Shown piece by piece: positions 37,833 through 46,572 of a stretch of 64,000 nt of DNA (its first letter is position 1; the number at the start of each line of letters is the position of its first letter). A program made the translations under genes and the position numbers. The notes under the pieces are model-generated. The model saw only the letters and a list, made by a program, of their open reading frames with translations. It was not told the origin of the DNA and ran no database searches. The DNA is from Bacillus sp. FJAT-27225 (GTDB lineage Bacteria; Bacillota; Bacilli; Bacillales; Cytobacillaceae): positions 268,033 to 332,032 of the forward strand of contig NZ_MAYU01000024.1 in NCBI RefSeq assembly GCF_001685025.1, read 5' to 3'.

Positions 37833-38120
37833 ATGTCGTCAACAACATATAAGCAAGAACAACCGAAGACGCGTGAAGAAGTGAAAAAAGCACGCCGCAC
37901 TGAGCATGAAAAGGCTGTACCAGCCGGGTCAAACAGAAAGCGGGTCAGGACACGCCTTATTCCAATTTGGCTTAAATTAGTCCTGTTCATCCTTCTGGTA
38001 ACTGCCTGTGCCGGTTTAGGTGTTATGTTTGGCTATGGCGTTCTTGGAGACGGAAAGCCAACTGATATTTTTAATGAATCGACCTGGACGCATATCCGGG
38101 ATCTTGTGACTAAAAAATAA
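37833..38120 (+). CDS. EpuA-like small membrane protein (PF11772 type)
   Basis: This 95-residue protein has a basic cytoplasmic N-terminus (KTREEVKKARR and KRVRTRLIPIW) and one membrane helix (KLVLFILLVTACAGLGVMFG). A short extracellular tail ending IRDLVTKK follows. It fits the EpuA family, often labelled DNA-directed RNA polymerase subunit beta in automatic annotation, a label I do not trust. ATG 37833 follows AAAAGGAG; the open frame upstream is ignored. Confidence 0.72.
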   Translation: MSSTTYKQEQPKTREEVKKARRTEHEKAVPAGSNRKRVRTRLIPIWLKLVLFILLVTACAGLGVMFGYGVLGDGKPTDIFNESTWTHIRDLVTKK

Positions 38121-38123
38121 TGG

Positions 38124-38154
38124 AGGAAGGGAGATACCCCTTCCTTTTTTTATT
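38124..38154 (+). terminator. Terminator after the EpuA-like gene
   Basis: GGAAGGG and CCCTTCC form a stem followed by seven T. Confidence 0.9.
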
Positions 38155-38203
38155 TGGAAACCGTACAATAAGATTAATACTACGTATTAATAGGAGGTAC
38201 TAA

Positions 38204-38635
38204 ATGCTTGATATTAAGCAAATAAAAGAAATTATTCCCCACCGCTATCCATTCTTGCTTGTTGACAAAATCCTCGAGGTCGAGGAGGGAAAAAGGGCAG
38301 TCGGAATAAAAAATGTCAGTGCCAATGAGGAATTTTTTAATGGGCATTTTCCAGACTTTCCTGTCATGCCGGGTGTTCTGATTGTTGAGGCACTAGCACA
38401 GGTAGGTGCCGTTGCGATGCTTAAGCGTGAGGAAAACCGCGGCAAGCTTGCGTTTTTTACAGGGATTGATAACTGCCGTTTTAAAAAACAGGTTTATCCT
38501 GGCGACCAGCTCCGTCTTGAGGTAGAAATGGTGCGCTTCAGGGGGCCGATGGGCAAGGGAAAAGGTGTTGCTACGGTTAATGGAGAAATCGCCTGTGAAA
38601 CGGAAATTATGTTTGCCCTGATTGACCAGAAATAG
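38204..38635 (+). CDS. fabZ: 3-hydroxyacyl-ACP dehydratase FabZ
   Basis: FabZ removes water from 3-hydroxyacyl-ACP in the fatty acid elongation cycle. The 143-residue product has [11 protein letters not shown] near the N-terminus and the catalytic His/Glu in [27 protein letters not shown] precedes the ATG. In B. subtilis it is ywpB (fabZ) in the same neighbourhood. Confidence 0.97.
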   Translation: MLDIKQIKEIIPHRYPFLLVDKILEVEEGKRAVGIKNVSANEEFFNGHFPDFPVMPGVLIVEALAQVGAVAMLKREENRGKLAFFTGIDNCRFKKQVYPGDQLRLEVEMVRFRGPMGKGKGVATVNGEIACETEIMFALIDQK

Positions 38636-38729
38636 AGGAAACATATTCCAATAACTAATCCGTTTGAACCAATTATCCAAAATGGGGTTTTGATTAGGGG
38701 AAATTTGTTAATTAAAACTACATCTAAAG

Positions 38730-38786
38730 CATGCAGTGCCACATACCTACACCTAGAGACTGCAACTGGCACTGCATGTTTTTTGT
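38730..38786 (+). terminator. Terminator after fabZ
   Basis: CATGCAGTGCCA and TGGCACTGCATG form a 12-bp stem with a 25-base loop, followed by six T. Confidence 0.85.
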
Positions 38787-38882
38787 TTTGAAAAAAATCC
38801 GTAAGTTCCTTTCTGTTTTGGGGAAGCTAATCTCGGGGACCAATGTCCGGTCAAACCACCAACACGAAAGGAGATTTACAAG

Positions 38883-39179
38883 ATGAAGAAGAAACTTTTC
38901 GCACTGCTAGCCTCCTCAATGTTTGCTGCTTTAATGCTTGGCGGCTGCGGTACAAATGATGATGAACAAAACCCACCACCTCAGGACAATAACCAGAATC
39001 AAAATGATAATTTTGATAACAGGGACGACAATGATGCCAACATCAACAATGATGGCAGGGTGGATGAAGATGGCTTACTGAATGATACAGATAATGGAAA
39101 CGACAACAATGATGGCAATATGCTGAGGGACAACAACGGAAACAATTTGGACCTCGATGACGACGATAATAATAGATAG
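38883..39179 (+). CDS. Asp/Asn-rich lipoprotein, unknown
   Basis: This 98-residue protein has a lipoprotein signal (FAALMLGGCGTN, lipobox LGGC with Cys 22). A low-complexity tail made almost only of Asn, Asp, Gln and Gly follows, with NNDGNMLRDNNGNNLDLDDD near the end. The family is not recognised; the tail could bind calcium or act as a spacer. ATG 38883 has AAAGGAG upstream. A single gene with its own terminator. Confidence 0.82.
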   Translation: MKKKLFALLASSMFAALMLGGCGTNDDEQNPPPQDNNQNQNDNFDNRDDNDANINNDGRVDEDGLLNDTDNGNDNNDGNMLRDNNGNNLDLDDDDNNR

Positions 39180-39189
39180 GAAACGAAAA

Positions 39190-39220
39190 AAGGCCTGGAT
39201 AGAAACCAGGCCATTTTTCC
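39190..39220 (+). terminator. Terminator after the Asp/Asn-rich lipoprotein gene
   Basis: GGCCTGG and CCAGGCC around ATAGAAA, followed by ATTTTTCC. Confidence 0.88.
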
Positions 39221-39299
39221 AAGAACGCGGCTTGTGTTTTTACAAAGTTTGCAAGGCAGTTTAAGCCCTAAGCTACACCAGCCAAGGGATTGGAAAAAT

Positions 39300-39319
39300 T
39301 TAATCAAACGTTTGATTAA
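39300..39319. promoter_or_regulatory. Perfect 20-bp palindrome, possible operator
   Basis: TTAATCAAACGTTTGATTAA is fully self-complementary. The inner 16 bp AATCAAACGTTTGATT recurs at 51751-51766. Size and centre resemble operators of TetR or LacI-type regulators. No regulator gene is adjacent. Confidence 0.55.
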
Positions 39320-39342
39320 CAATCGCATCGTCGAAAAAACAC

Positions 39343-39378
39343 GAAAGGCGGCTTCCTGAATACGGAGCCGCCTTCTAA
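39343..39378. terminator. Terminator of ywpF (minus) or bidirectional
   Basis: AAGGCGGCT and AGCCGCCTT form a stem with a 12-base loop. On the minus strand TTTCGTGTTTTTT follows. Confidence 0.75.
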
Positions 39379-39429
39379 TTTAGAATTTTAAATCGCTGAA
39401 TTATAACTAAAACCGCTGAATTAATTATT

Positions 39430-39858
39430 TCATCGATTTTGCTTAAGCCTTGGCTTGCTTTGCATTTTGTCTTTGAATTCAGACAGCAGCCCGCCCCCCT
39501 CATAACCCTGGTCGAGAAGCTGGCCAAGCAGCATTTCTGCATAGCCTACCTTTGTCCTGCGGAGTTTTCCTTCAAGCAGGACGCTAATATGTTTCTCAAA
39601 CTTCTTCAACGTGCAAACCCTGGCCTGAAAAAAGGCAGGATCGTTTTGTCTATTCGTGATAACAACCTGGACAATGCATTCTTTTCCAGATTCCTGATAT
39701 TTTTTAAAGAACTGGTAGAAGGAAAGGTCGGTGTATGCTTCCATCAGCCAGTTTGATTGCTCATCTTCTTTATTGATAATTAAGCCGCTTTCCAATGGAA
39801 TTTCAATCGCTTTTTCATCCTCAATGATTTCAAGGGCGATTAATTTAAACGTTTTCAC
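39430..39858 (-). CDS. ywpF: YwpF family protein
   Basis: This 142-residue cytoplasmic protein matches the YwpF-like family in length and layout: KTFKLIALEIIEDE at the start, the ESGLIINKEDEQSNW and VVITNRQNDPAFF segments, and SEFKDKMQSKPR at the end. Its function is unknown. It starts with GTG behind AGGGGAGGT. In B. subtilis ywpF lies next to ssbB (ywpH), as here, although here it is divergent. Confidence 0.82.
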   Translation of the reverse strand: MKTFKLIALEIIEDEKAIEIPLESGLIINKEDEQSNWLMEAYTDLSFYQFFKKYQESGKECIVQVVITNRQNDPAFFQARVCTLKKFEKHISVLLEGKLRRTKVGYAEMLLGQLLDQGYEGGGLLSEFKDKMQSKPRLKQNR

Positions 39859-39954
39859 ACATCATACCTCCCCTTAGGGTTTTTGTTGCCTGTATTATAC
39901 CATAAGTTTTCGCAAACTTTGTTGCTATTAGAAATGGCAAAGGATTGGTATCCA

Positions 39955-40084
39955 GTTGATTGGAGCGGAAGGTGCGAGACTCCTGCGGGACAAGCGGGAC
40001 AGGTGAGACCCCACAGTCGCTTTGGCGACGAGGAGGCTCACCGCACGCCCCGCGGAAAGCGAGCATCCTGGAGCGAAAATCAAC
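39955..40084 (+). repeat. Full copy A of the 130-bp Bacillaceae repeat
   Basis: The element runs from GTTGATTGGAGCGGAAGG to GGAGCGAAAATCAAC. It contains an inner stem made of GGTGAG with CTCACC and of TCGC with GCGA around a TTTG loop, and a GC-rich right part. Copy B at 41849 has about 90% the same bases. It lies between ywpF and ssb and has no open frame of its own. Confidence 0.88.
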
Positions 40085-40277
40085 TACTGCTTCGAAACTT
40101 TTTTTCTGTACTGGCAAAATCGTCTTATTTTGCATGGAATCGAGTCGATAGTTCACTTTTCCCTTAAGCAAAAGTGACTTTTAGAGGCAAAATGGGCCGT
40201 AAAACAGGTTTTTGCCAATTTTACTTAGAAAGGGGACAAGGATAAGATAAAACCATCGAAGGAAAGGAGTTGTGAAG
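40085..40277 (+). other. Upstream region of ssb
   Basis: About 190 bp between the repeat element and ssb, AT-rich. AAAGTGACTTTTAGAGGCAAAA and nearby bases may include promoter elements. ComK boxes (AAAA-N5-TTTT) cannot be assigned with certainty. Confidence 0.35.
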
Positions 40278-40991
40278 ATGATTAATCAAGTAACCCTGGT
40301 GGGACGGTTGACCAAGGATCCTGAACTGAAAGTAACAACAGAAGGAACCTATGTGTCGAATATCATACTGGCAGTCAATCGCCAGTTCCGAAATAACCAC
40401 GGTGACATTGACACAGATTTCGTCCAGTGCACACTATGGAGGAAAGCTGCCGAAAACACTGCCCAATATTGCCGGAAAGGTTCAGTAATCGGAATAACTG
40501 GCAGAATTCAAACCCGTAATTATGAAAACAACGAAGGGAAAAAGGTATATGTGACAGAGGTCCTTGCTGAGTCGGTCCGCTTCCTGAGCAGCAAGCCGAA
40601 AGAAGGGGGACGCCGGGAAGAAGAGACTCGGAAAGAACGTGAATCAGTTCCGCTTCCTTTCCCTGAAGCTGGTCCGCATCACGGTTCAGCCAATCAGGTC
40701 CAGTTTGAGAATCAACACACCCCGAGTACAAATTCGCATCTGGCAGGGGCCGACCCTCACAGAGGATACCCCGGAAATGATGTGTATCAGGGCCAGGGTG
40801 GTTATTCCCAGCAAGAACCTGGTTTTCCTCAGGGACCCCCGCGCCAGGAGCAGCCTCCGGGGCCAGGGACCATTTTGCATCAGGCCCATCCGGTTCAACC
40901 GTCCTATCCCCATCACCAGCCCAATGCGCAGTCTTCATACCCAAAAGTAGATGCTGTTGTACAGCCAAAGGAGGAGTTTCCGTTTGGATAG
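40278..40991 (+). CDS. ssb: Single-stranded DNA-binding protein with long Pro/Gln/His tail
   Basis: SSB binds single-stranded DNA in replication, repair or competence. The OB fold (residues 1-108) is typical: MINQVTLVGRLTKDPELK, DFVQCTLWRKAAENTAQY and TGRIQTRNYEN. A long linker of about 120 residues rich in Pro, Gln, His and Gly follows, ending EEFPFG, a variant of the acidic partner-binding tip (usually DDDIPF). The position next to ywpF corresponds to ssbB of B. subtilis, which lacks a long tail. ATG 40278 has AAGGAG at nine bases; GTG 40272 is too close. Confidence 0.92.
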   Translation: MINQVTLVGRLTKDPELKVTTEGTYVSNIILAVNRQFRNNHGDIDTDFVQCTLWRKAAENTAQYCRKGSVIGITGRIQTRNYENNEGKKVYVTEVLAESVRFLSSKPKEGGRREEETRKERESVPLPFPEAGPHHGSANQVQFENQHTPSTNSHLAGADPHRGYPGNDVYQGQGGYSQQEPGFPQGPPRQEQPPGPGTILHQAHPVQPSYPHHQPNAQSSYPKVDAVVQPKEEFPFG

Positions 40992-41202
40992 GTATAAGAG
41001 CAATGTAGCCGAAAGCCTGGAGCTTCTTCTTGAAAGGCTTATTAAGATGACAGGCAGAACCAATGAAACGGTCTGCACTCTCAATAATCGGATCCAGCTC
41101 CTTGAAAAACGGTTGGCAGAACATGAACGAACAATTGGATGTACCCGCTCCGATCCCCATAACCAATCTCATCATGACTCTGGTTTCCTTATGCACTTAT
41201 AA
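40984..41202 (+). CDS. Small coiled-coil protein overlapping the end of ssb
   Basis: This is a 72-residue protein starting with TTG 40984. AAAGGAGG stands eight bases upstream, inside the 3' end of ssb, which it overlaps by 8 bases; this indicates translational coupling. It has a heptad-like helix (LELLLERLIKMTGRT, LNNRIQLLEKRLAEHERTI) and a His-rich tail. The family is not recognised. The coupling suggests a role with SSB. Confidence 0.7.
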   Translation: MDRYKSNVAESLELLLERLIKMTGRTNETVCTLNNRIQLLEKRLAEHERTIGCTRSDPHNQSHHDSGFLMHL

Positions 41203-41343
41203 ATTTCTATTATCATAAAAACCGACCGATTCGGATCCCATGGCCACCTTCCCATTGCCAATTCGATCCATACAGCCAGCCACAAGCCATTATCCCCTAC
41301 AGAAAGAGATTCAATCCGTTTCCCCGTTCTCCTGCCCCCTGCT

Positions 41344-41376
41344 GCCGGCGGTAAATACCCGCCGGTTTTTTATTTT
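41344..41376 (+). terminator. Terminator of the ssb unit
   Basis: CCGGCGG and CCGCCGG with a TAAATAC loop, followed by TTTTTTATTTTT. The stretch 41203-41343 before it shows nothing. Confidence 0.9.
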
Positions 41377-41391
41377 TGGAATCCAGCTCAT

Positions 41392-41545
41392 TATTGACGA
41401 CATTTTGCTCGTTTTCAAAAGCTGAAACGATTCCAATACATCTTATTGGCGACATTTTGCTCGTTTTCAAAAGCCAAAACAGTTCCAATACATCCTATTG
41501 GTGACATTTCACTTGCCACAATAAGCCGAAACGATTCCAACAAAA
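41392..41545 (+). repeat. 52-bp tandem repeat array 4 (three units)
   Basis: CATTT recurs at 41401, 41453 and 41505, exactly 52 bp apart. Units read TATTGGCGACATTTTGCTC, a TTTTCAAAAGC block, then GAAACGATTCCAATACAT. The last unit diverges in its middle but regains CGAAACGATTCCAA. It lies right after a terminator. Confidence 0.87.
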
Positions 41546-41627
41546 AAACCTGCCGAAAGTGAACATTGCCTTGCATAAAACCCCGGATTTGGGACAGACT
41601 TGTTAAAAACCCCCCTGTAATAGATAA

Positions 41628-41668
41628 GGAAAGCCGCTGAACTGCCAATTCAGCGGCTTTCCTTTTTT
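41628..41668 (+). terminator. Orphan strong hairpin with T run
   Basis: GGAAAGCCGCTGAA and TTCAGCGGCTTTCC (14 bp) with CTGCCAA loop and TTTTTT. No gene ends just before it on the plus strand; it may close a short RNA from the repeat region or stop read-through. 41669-41848 shows nothing else. Confidence 0.8.
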
Positions 41669-41848
41669 ATATGTTCCTATATTGGTAAGACGTCTCTTCG
41701 CTGCCTAAGCTACTGAATGGAAAGTCAGTTGAATACAGACTGAAAAGCTAGCTTATCAACTTGTCCATAAATACAGACAACCGACCTCCACCACAAGGAT
41801 TGATTATATTTACCTCATTATAAGTCCGCAGCTTGCAATAAAGGAACT

Positions 41849-41979
41849 GTTGATTGGAGCGGAAGGTGCGAGACTCCAGCGGGAGCAGCGGGACAGGTGA
41901 GACCCCGCAGTCGCATTAACGACGAGGAGGCTCACCGCCCGCCCCGCGGAAAGCGAGCATCCTGGAGCGCAAATTAACA
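41849..41979 (+). repeat. Full copy B of the 130-bp Bacillaceae repeat
   Basis: It has the same layout as copy A: GTTGATTGGAGCGGAAGG at the left end, GTGAGACCCCGCAGTCGC in the middle and GGAGCGCAAATTAAC at the right end. Differences cluster in the loop (ATTAACG against TTTGGCG). It ends about 15 bp beyond the ywqA stop on the convergent side. Confidence 0.88.
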
Positions 41980-41993
41980 AACAATTTTTCGAA

Positions 41994-44963
41994 TTATTTT
42001 AAAAGAATCAGCTCGCGCAGTTCTTCTGTTGAAAGCTCAGTTATCCAGTTTTCACTCTGAATGATTTGGTCGTTGAGGTGCTGTTTCTTTTCAAGCATCG
42101 CATCGATTTTTTCCTCGAGTGTACCCGTGCAAATCATCTTATGGACATGGACAAAGCGCTGCTGGCCAATCCGGTAGGCACGGTCGGTCGCCTGGTTTTC
42201 AACTGCAGGATTCCACCAGCGGTCATAATGGATGACGTGATTGGCCGCTGTTAAGTTAAGGCCTGTACCGCCAGCCTTTAGGCTGAGCAGGAAGACAGGG
42301 AATTGATGCTCCTGGAACTGGGTAATCATTTCGTCACGTTTATGTTTCGGGACACTGCCATTCAGGAAGGGAACATCGATTCCGAACTTTCTCTTCAGGA
42401 CTGCTTTAATCATTTGGCCCATTTCAAGATATTGGGTAAAAATCAGGCAGCTTTCATCCTGCTCGAGAACAGAATCAATGAACTCGACGAGTTTTTCCAT
42501 CTTTGTTGACCTTGAAATCAAGTCACGCCCAGAAGCGCCACTGTCACGTGCTTCATTCGTTTCCTTTAAATACAAGGCCGGATGATTGCATAGCTGCTTC
42601 AGCCTGCCTAATAACTGAAGAATCATCCCTTTCCGTTCCATTCCTGTCAGCTTCTCAAGCTGAGCGAATGTATCCTGGACAAGCTGTTCGTACAGGGAAG
42701 CTTGCTCAGCCGTCAACGGGCAGTATTCCTTTTGCTCGAGCTTGTCTGGGAGGTTCAGGGCGACCTCTTCGTCTTTCTTTGTCCGGCGAAGCAGGAATGG
42801 CCGAATCAGCCCCTGCAGCTCACGGACTTTTTCTTTATTCTCGTCTTTTTCAATCGGAATAATGAAGCGTTTTTGAAACTGACCCAGGCTGCCTAGATAG
42901 CCATGGTTTGTAAAATCGAAAATCGACCAGAGCTCGGACAGCCTGTTTTCCATCGGTGTCCCGGTCAGTGCTATATGGTGTCTTCCCTTTAGCTTCCGGA
43001 CCGCTCGCGATTGTTTTGTATTCGCATTTTTTATGTTCTGAGCTTCATCAATAGCAATGGTGCTCCAGTGAATGCTGGAGAATTCTTCTTCATCCAAATG
43101 GGTAAGTCCATAGGAAGTCAGCACAACATCCTGATCGCTGACGAATTCAGCAAATTTCTCACCTTTCAGGCGGTTTGGGCCATAATGAAGGTGAATGCGA
43201 AGTCCTGGCGCAAACCGTTCCAGTTCCTTCTGCCAGTTGCCGAGGACCGATGTTGGACAGATAATCAGGGTTGGCGGCTCCGTAGCGGCAGCCGCTCCAG
43301 CAAGAGCCTTGGTTGGGTCCGCCGTCGTTCCTTCCCCGCTATCAGCCTTTCGGGTACCGCCCCCTGGATGGCTGCCTTCTTCGGCGGCTTTTTCTTTTAC
43401 CGAAAGAAGGTAGGAAATAAGCTGAATGGTTTTGCCGAGCCCCATGTCGTCTGCCAGGATCGCCCCAAAGCCGAATTGGCGCAGGAACAAGAGCCAGCTC
43501 ATCCCTTGCTGCTGGTACGGCCGCAATGTACCGTTCAGGCTTTCAGGCACATCCGCAAGCGGAATTTCCTTGAGTTCGTTCAACTGCTTGAGCATTTGTT
43601 TCCATTGTCGATTCAGTTCAATTTGGATTTTCGCAAACGTACGCGGGTTTTCGAGCTCATCGCCCTCCTGTTCAGGGGTGAGTTCCTGCTCAAGCAAATC
43701 GCGGACGTGCAGACCTTCCTTTTCGGCTTTCTTCATGATTTCCTGAATCTGGCGGATAAATGCGGGGTCGAGTTTTACCCAGCGGCCTCGAACATAGACT
43801 AGGCGCCTTTTCTCCTCAACCATTGACCTGAATTCATCTTCGGAAAGTTCGACGCCATTCATCGAGAAGCGCCAATTGAAATCAAGCATTGCCTGCAGGC
43901 CGACAAATGATGGCCGGTGGCTCGATGTGCCTTTAAGTGAGGCTTTAACGCGCAGGTTGGCGTTCTTCATCGCTTCCCACCAGCCTGGCAGGAGTATTTC
44001 TACGCCCAGGGCAAGCAGGATTTCACTCGACTCTGTCAGGAAAATCCACGCCTCCTCTTCGGAGAGGGACGTTTTCAGCCTGCCGTAAACACCCAGGGAA
44101 GGAATCAGGCTTATCCAGCGCTTTTCCTCCTGGCCGGCTTTTTCCAGGTATGGCTTCCAGGAAGCAGGGACATTTGGGTCATCAATCCTGTATATGTCGT
44201 CAGGCTTTCGTTTGCTCCGTAAAAATACCTCAAGGAGCCAGAAGCCTTCGCCATCCTCCGGCTCGTCAAGCCGGAGCCCGACAGTGAATGGGGTCTCGCT
44301 TTCCCTAATTCCAACCCACTCAAGCCAGGAGTCCTCGTCAAAATAACGGGCAAGCGCGGCGGCTGGAATATTCTTGCTTTCAAGCAGTTCAAGTTTGGGC
44401 CCAAACAGCGCACGCATTTCGGTGTTACGGGTCAGATACGCGTCGAGCGCTTGATTATAAAGGTCCTCAATGAAGTCATAAGCTGTCACCTGGACCGGGG
44501 TTTCCTCAGGTTCCGCAGACAGTCCAGGAACAGTAACAGCCTGTTCCCAAAAAGAGCTTTCAAACTCATCACGGACTCTCGAAGGAAGACGCCAGCGAAA
44601 TGTCCCGGTCTCCCAGGACTTGAAGTCAGGAAGCCATTCTTTTTCATGGATGCCTTCATAAAGGACATGCGCCGCCGCAAGACATATTTCAGCTGCCTCG
44701 TTCCAGTCCCAGTCAAAGAACCGGTTGAAAGACTCACGGGCAAACAGCGTGACCAGCTGCCAGGCATTCAGTTCAAGCAGTTCAATTCCGTCCTGTTTGA
44801 CAGGGTCGAGGAAGGCACCGTAATAGCTTTCCGGATGCCGGCTGAACAGCGTGAATTTCCAAATATCAACCGGAAGCCATCCGCCGCTTTCATCTTGTGC
44901 GGATAGCAGGTAGCCTGAGTCTTGTTTTATCAAAAGTAATTTAATGAACCGTTCATTGTACAT
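41994..44963 (-). CDS. ywqA: SNF2/Swi2-family helicase, YwqA-like
   Basis: This 989-residue ATPase of the SNF2 group probably remodels protein-DNA or RNA polymerase-DNA complexes. The N-terminal half is the bacterial SNF2-associated domain. The helicase core starts near residue 480, with Walker A DDMGLGKTIQ (about 505), the DEAQ box AIDEAQNIKN (about 638), and motifs V/VI GGTGLNLTAANHVIHYDRWW and DRAYRIGQ near the C-terminus. It overlaps the end of ywqB by 11 bases, so the two form an operon, as in B. subtilis. Confidence 0.94.
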   Translation of the reverse strand: MYNERFIKLLLIKQDSGYLLSAQDESGGWLPVDIWKFTLFSRHPESYYGAFLDPVKQDGIELLELNAWQLVTLFARESFNRFFDWDWNEAAEICLAAAHVLYEGIHEKEWLPDFKSWETGTFRWRLPSRVRDEFESSFWEQAVTVPGLSAEPEETPVQVTAYDFIEDLYNQALDAYLTRNTEMRALFGPKLELLESKNIPAAALARYFDEDSWLEWVGIRESETPFTVGLRLDEPEDGEGFWLLEVFLRSKRKPDDIYRIDDPNVPASWKPYLEKAGQEEKRWISLIPSLGVYGRLKTSLSEEEAWIFLTESSEILLALGVEILLPGWWEAMKNANLRVKASLKGTSSHRPSFVGLQAMLDFNWRFSMNGVELSEDEFRSMVEEKRRLVYVRGRWVKLDPAFIRQIQEIMKKAEKEGLHVRDLLEQELTPEQEGDELENPRTFAKIQIELNRQWKQMLKQLNELKEIPLADVPESLNGTLRPYQQQGMSWLLFLRQFGFGAILADDMGLGKTIQLISYLLSVKEKAAEEGSHPGGGTRKADSGEGTTADPTKALAGAAAATEPPTLIICPTSVLGNWQKELERFAPGLRIHLHYGPNRLKGEKFAEFVSDQDVVLTSYGLTHLDEEEFSSIHWSTIAIDEAQNIKNANTKQSRAVRKLKGRHHIALTGTPMENRLSELWSIFDFTNHGYLGSLGQFQKRFIIPIEKDENKEKVRELQGLIRPFLLRRTKKDEEVALNLPDKLEQKEYCPLTAEQASLYEQLVQDTFAQLEKLTGMERKGMILQLLGRLKQLCNHPALYLKETNEARDSGASGRDLISRSTKMEKLVEFIDSVLEQDESCLIFTQYLEMGQMIKAVLKRKFGIDVPFLNGSVPKHKRDEMITQFQEHQFPVFLLSLKAGGTGLNLTAANHVIHYDRWWNPAVENQATDRAYRIGQQRFVHVHKMICTGTLEEKIDAMLEKKQHLNDQIIQSENWITELSTEELRELILLK

Positions 44964-46572
44964 CGATTAGCTTACTCCTTTGGCATTCTTCATGAAATGC
45001 CCGCAGCCGCTTTGTCCGCTCCAGCAGCTCCTCGAAAAAAGCATTCCATTCATCCAGCCGTTTCTGCTTTTTATACAACGTCCGAAGTTTCTTCAGCATC
45101 CGGACAGCCTGCTTATAGCCTGGCCTGTTCTTGGCAGCAATTTGCTTCGCTGCCGACTGATGCAGTATCGACATGACCGCCTCGGGCATTTCCTTTTCCA
45201 GCACCTTTAGCCTTGCGCTCGGCAGGTCGGCGTACTGGTAGCCCATATACGATTGCAATTCAGCCCACTTTGCATAGTCTCCCCGCTCAAACAGCAAGCT
45301 CCCGTACTCATAGTAGGTGTAAGGGAGCGCCTGATGGAGAAGCCGCTCTAGTACATCCGAGCGTCCGGTTTCTTCGACATATGGGAGAGCGGATTCAACG
45401 ACACTTCTGGCAATTTGTGAGCGGCCCTGATAACCTTGTATACTGGAAAGGACACCTTTCAGCTTCTGAATGATCATATCAAGATACGGACCCACCCGGT
45501 TCCATTCCTCATAAGCATTCATTTCATCAATCCAGTGCAGAAGGAAAGGAGAAGCTTCCTTTTCTTTGAGTATAGAAAGGTGGCCAAGAACGAGTGCATC
45601 CTCCTTAAGGAGGAAATTCAAGTGGGCAGCTGCAATCACGACTGGAAGCCCATTTTCTCCGCTTTCAATTAATTCCTCAAGCTTTCCCAACTCTTCTTCA
45701 AGCCATTCCTTCTTTTTAAAAAGGCCGGTCCAAATCCCCATATAGATAAATGTACGCTCGTACCTGAGCAATGGAACGTCGGTCAAAAGAACACGTGTAT
45801 CTTCCCTGAGCTTCTGAAGAAATGGATCGAACCCCAATGGCTTGGCCCGATGTCCAAGCCTCGCTGCAATGCTCGATGCCTCATTGCCAAGGTCTGTAAA
45901 TAGATGCCGATAATAACGGTTGACCATTTCATCTGTATGGCCTACCTCCCGGCTAAAGCGGGCAAGTTCCGCGAATGAAAACACATTTGCCGAGAGCTGG
46001 TATAGGAGGCTCCATTCCTCGCCGCGTGGCGAGTCAGCCTTGATCCGCCGCCAATATACTCCAAACAGCTCACTGACCACATATGGATTCACATTTTTCT
46101 TTGCACGCATAATCGACCCAAAGTTTTCTGTAAACGACTCAATCCAGGCAGGATAATCCTGTTTCAGTGCGCCATTTGCCTTAATCAGGTCGCGGGCTCG
46201 CTGCATGCCCCAGGCTGTAGCAGCCCGCTTTTCTCTGACAGGATAGCGCCAATCCTCAATCCATTCAGCGACAGAATCAGTCCGGCTGTATGCCGTGAAA
46301 AAAACAGCCAGCTGATGCCGGCAAAGGCCGTGGCCTGGACACGAACACTCATTCATTTCGGGAAAAAGCAGCTCCAATGTAACCCGGACCGGGACTACAT
46401 CCTGAACAGTTGCCGTAACCGTTTCTTCATCCATCCGCAGCTGTGAAACCATTCCCTGGCGATACAGCATCATTCCCTTTTGCATCAGGCGCGCATCTTC
46501 TTCTGAATGCGGCGACAGCATATCCCGAAGTTTTTCTGACGTTATCTCCAGCCCTTCATTCCGCATCCGCAC
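44953..46572 (-). CDS. ywqB: SWIM zinc finger protein, YwqB-like
   Basis: This 539-residue protein has the SWIM zinc-finger pattern CxC-Xn-CxH near residues 72-85 (NECSCPGHGLCRHQLAVF). A long helical region without other recognised motifs follows. SWIM fingers bind nucleic acid or proteins and occur beside SNF2 helicases in bacteria. It is the first gene of the pair, with ywqA overlapping its 3' end. The partnership with the helicase is inferred from conserved synteny. Confidence 0.88.
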   Translation of the reverse strand: MRMRNEGLEITSEKLRDMLSPHSEEDARLMQKGMMLYRQGMVSQLRMDEETVTATVQDVVPVRVTLELLFPEMNECSCPGHGLCRHQLAVFFTAYSRTDSVAEWIEDWRYPVREKRAATAWGMQRARDLIKANGALKQDYPAWIESFTENFGSIMRAKKNVNPYVVSELFGVYWRRIKADSPRGEEWSLLYQLSANVFSFAELARFSREVGHTDEMVNRYYRHLFTDLGNEASSIAARLGHRAKPLGFDPFLQKLREDTRVLLTDVPLLRYERTFIYMGIWTGLFKKKEWLEEELGKLEELIESGENGLPVVIAAAHLNFLLKEDALVLGHLSILKEKEASPFLLHWIDEMNAYEEWNRVGPYLDMIIQKLKGVLSSIQGYQGRSQIARSVVESALPYVEETGRSDVLERLLHQALPYTYYEYGSLLFERGDYAKWAELQSYMGYQYADLPSARLKVLEKEMPEAVMSILHQSAAKQIAAKNRPGYKQAVRMLKKLRTLYKKQKRLDEWNAFFEELLERTKRLRAFHEECQRSKLIDVQ

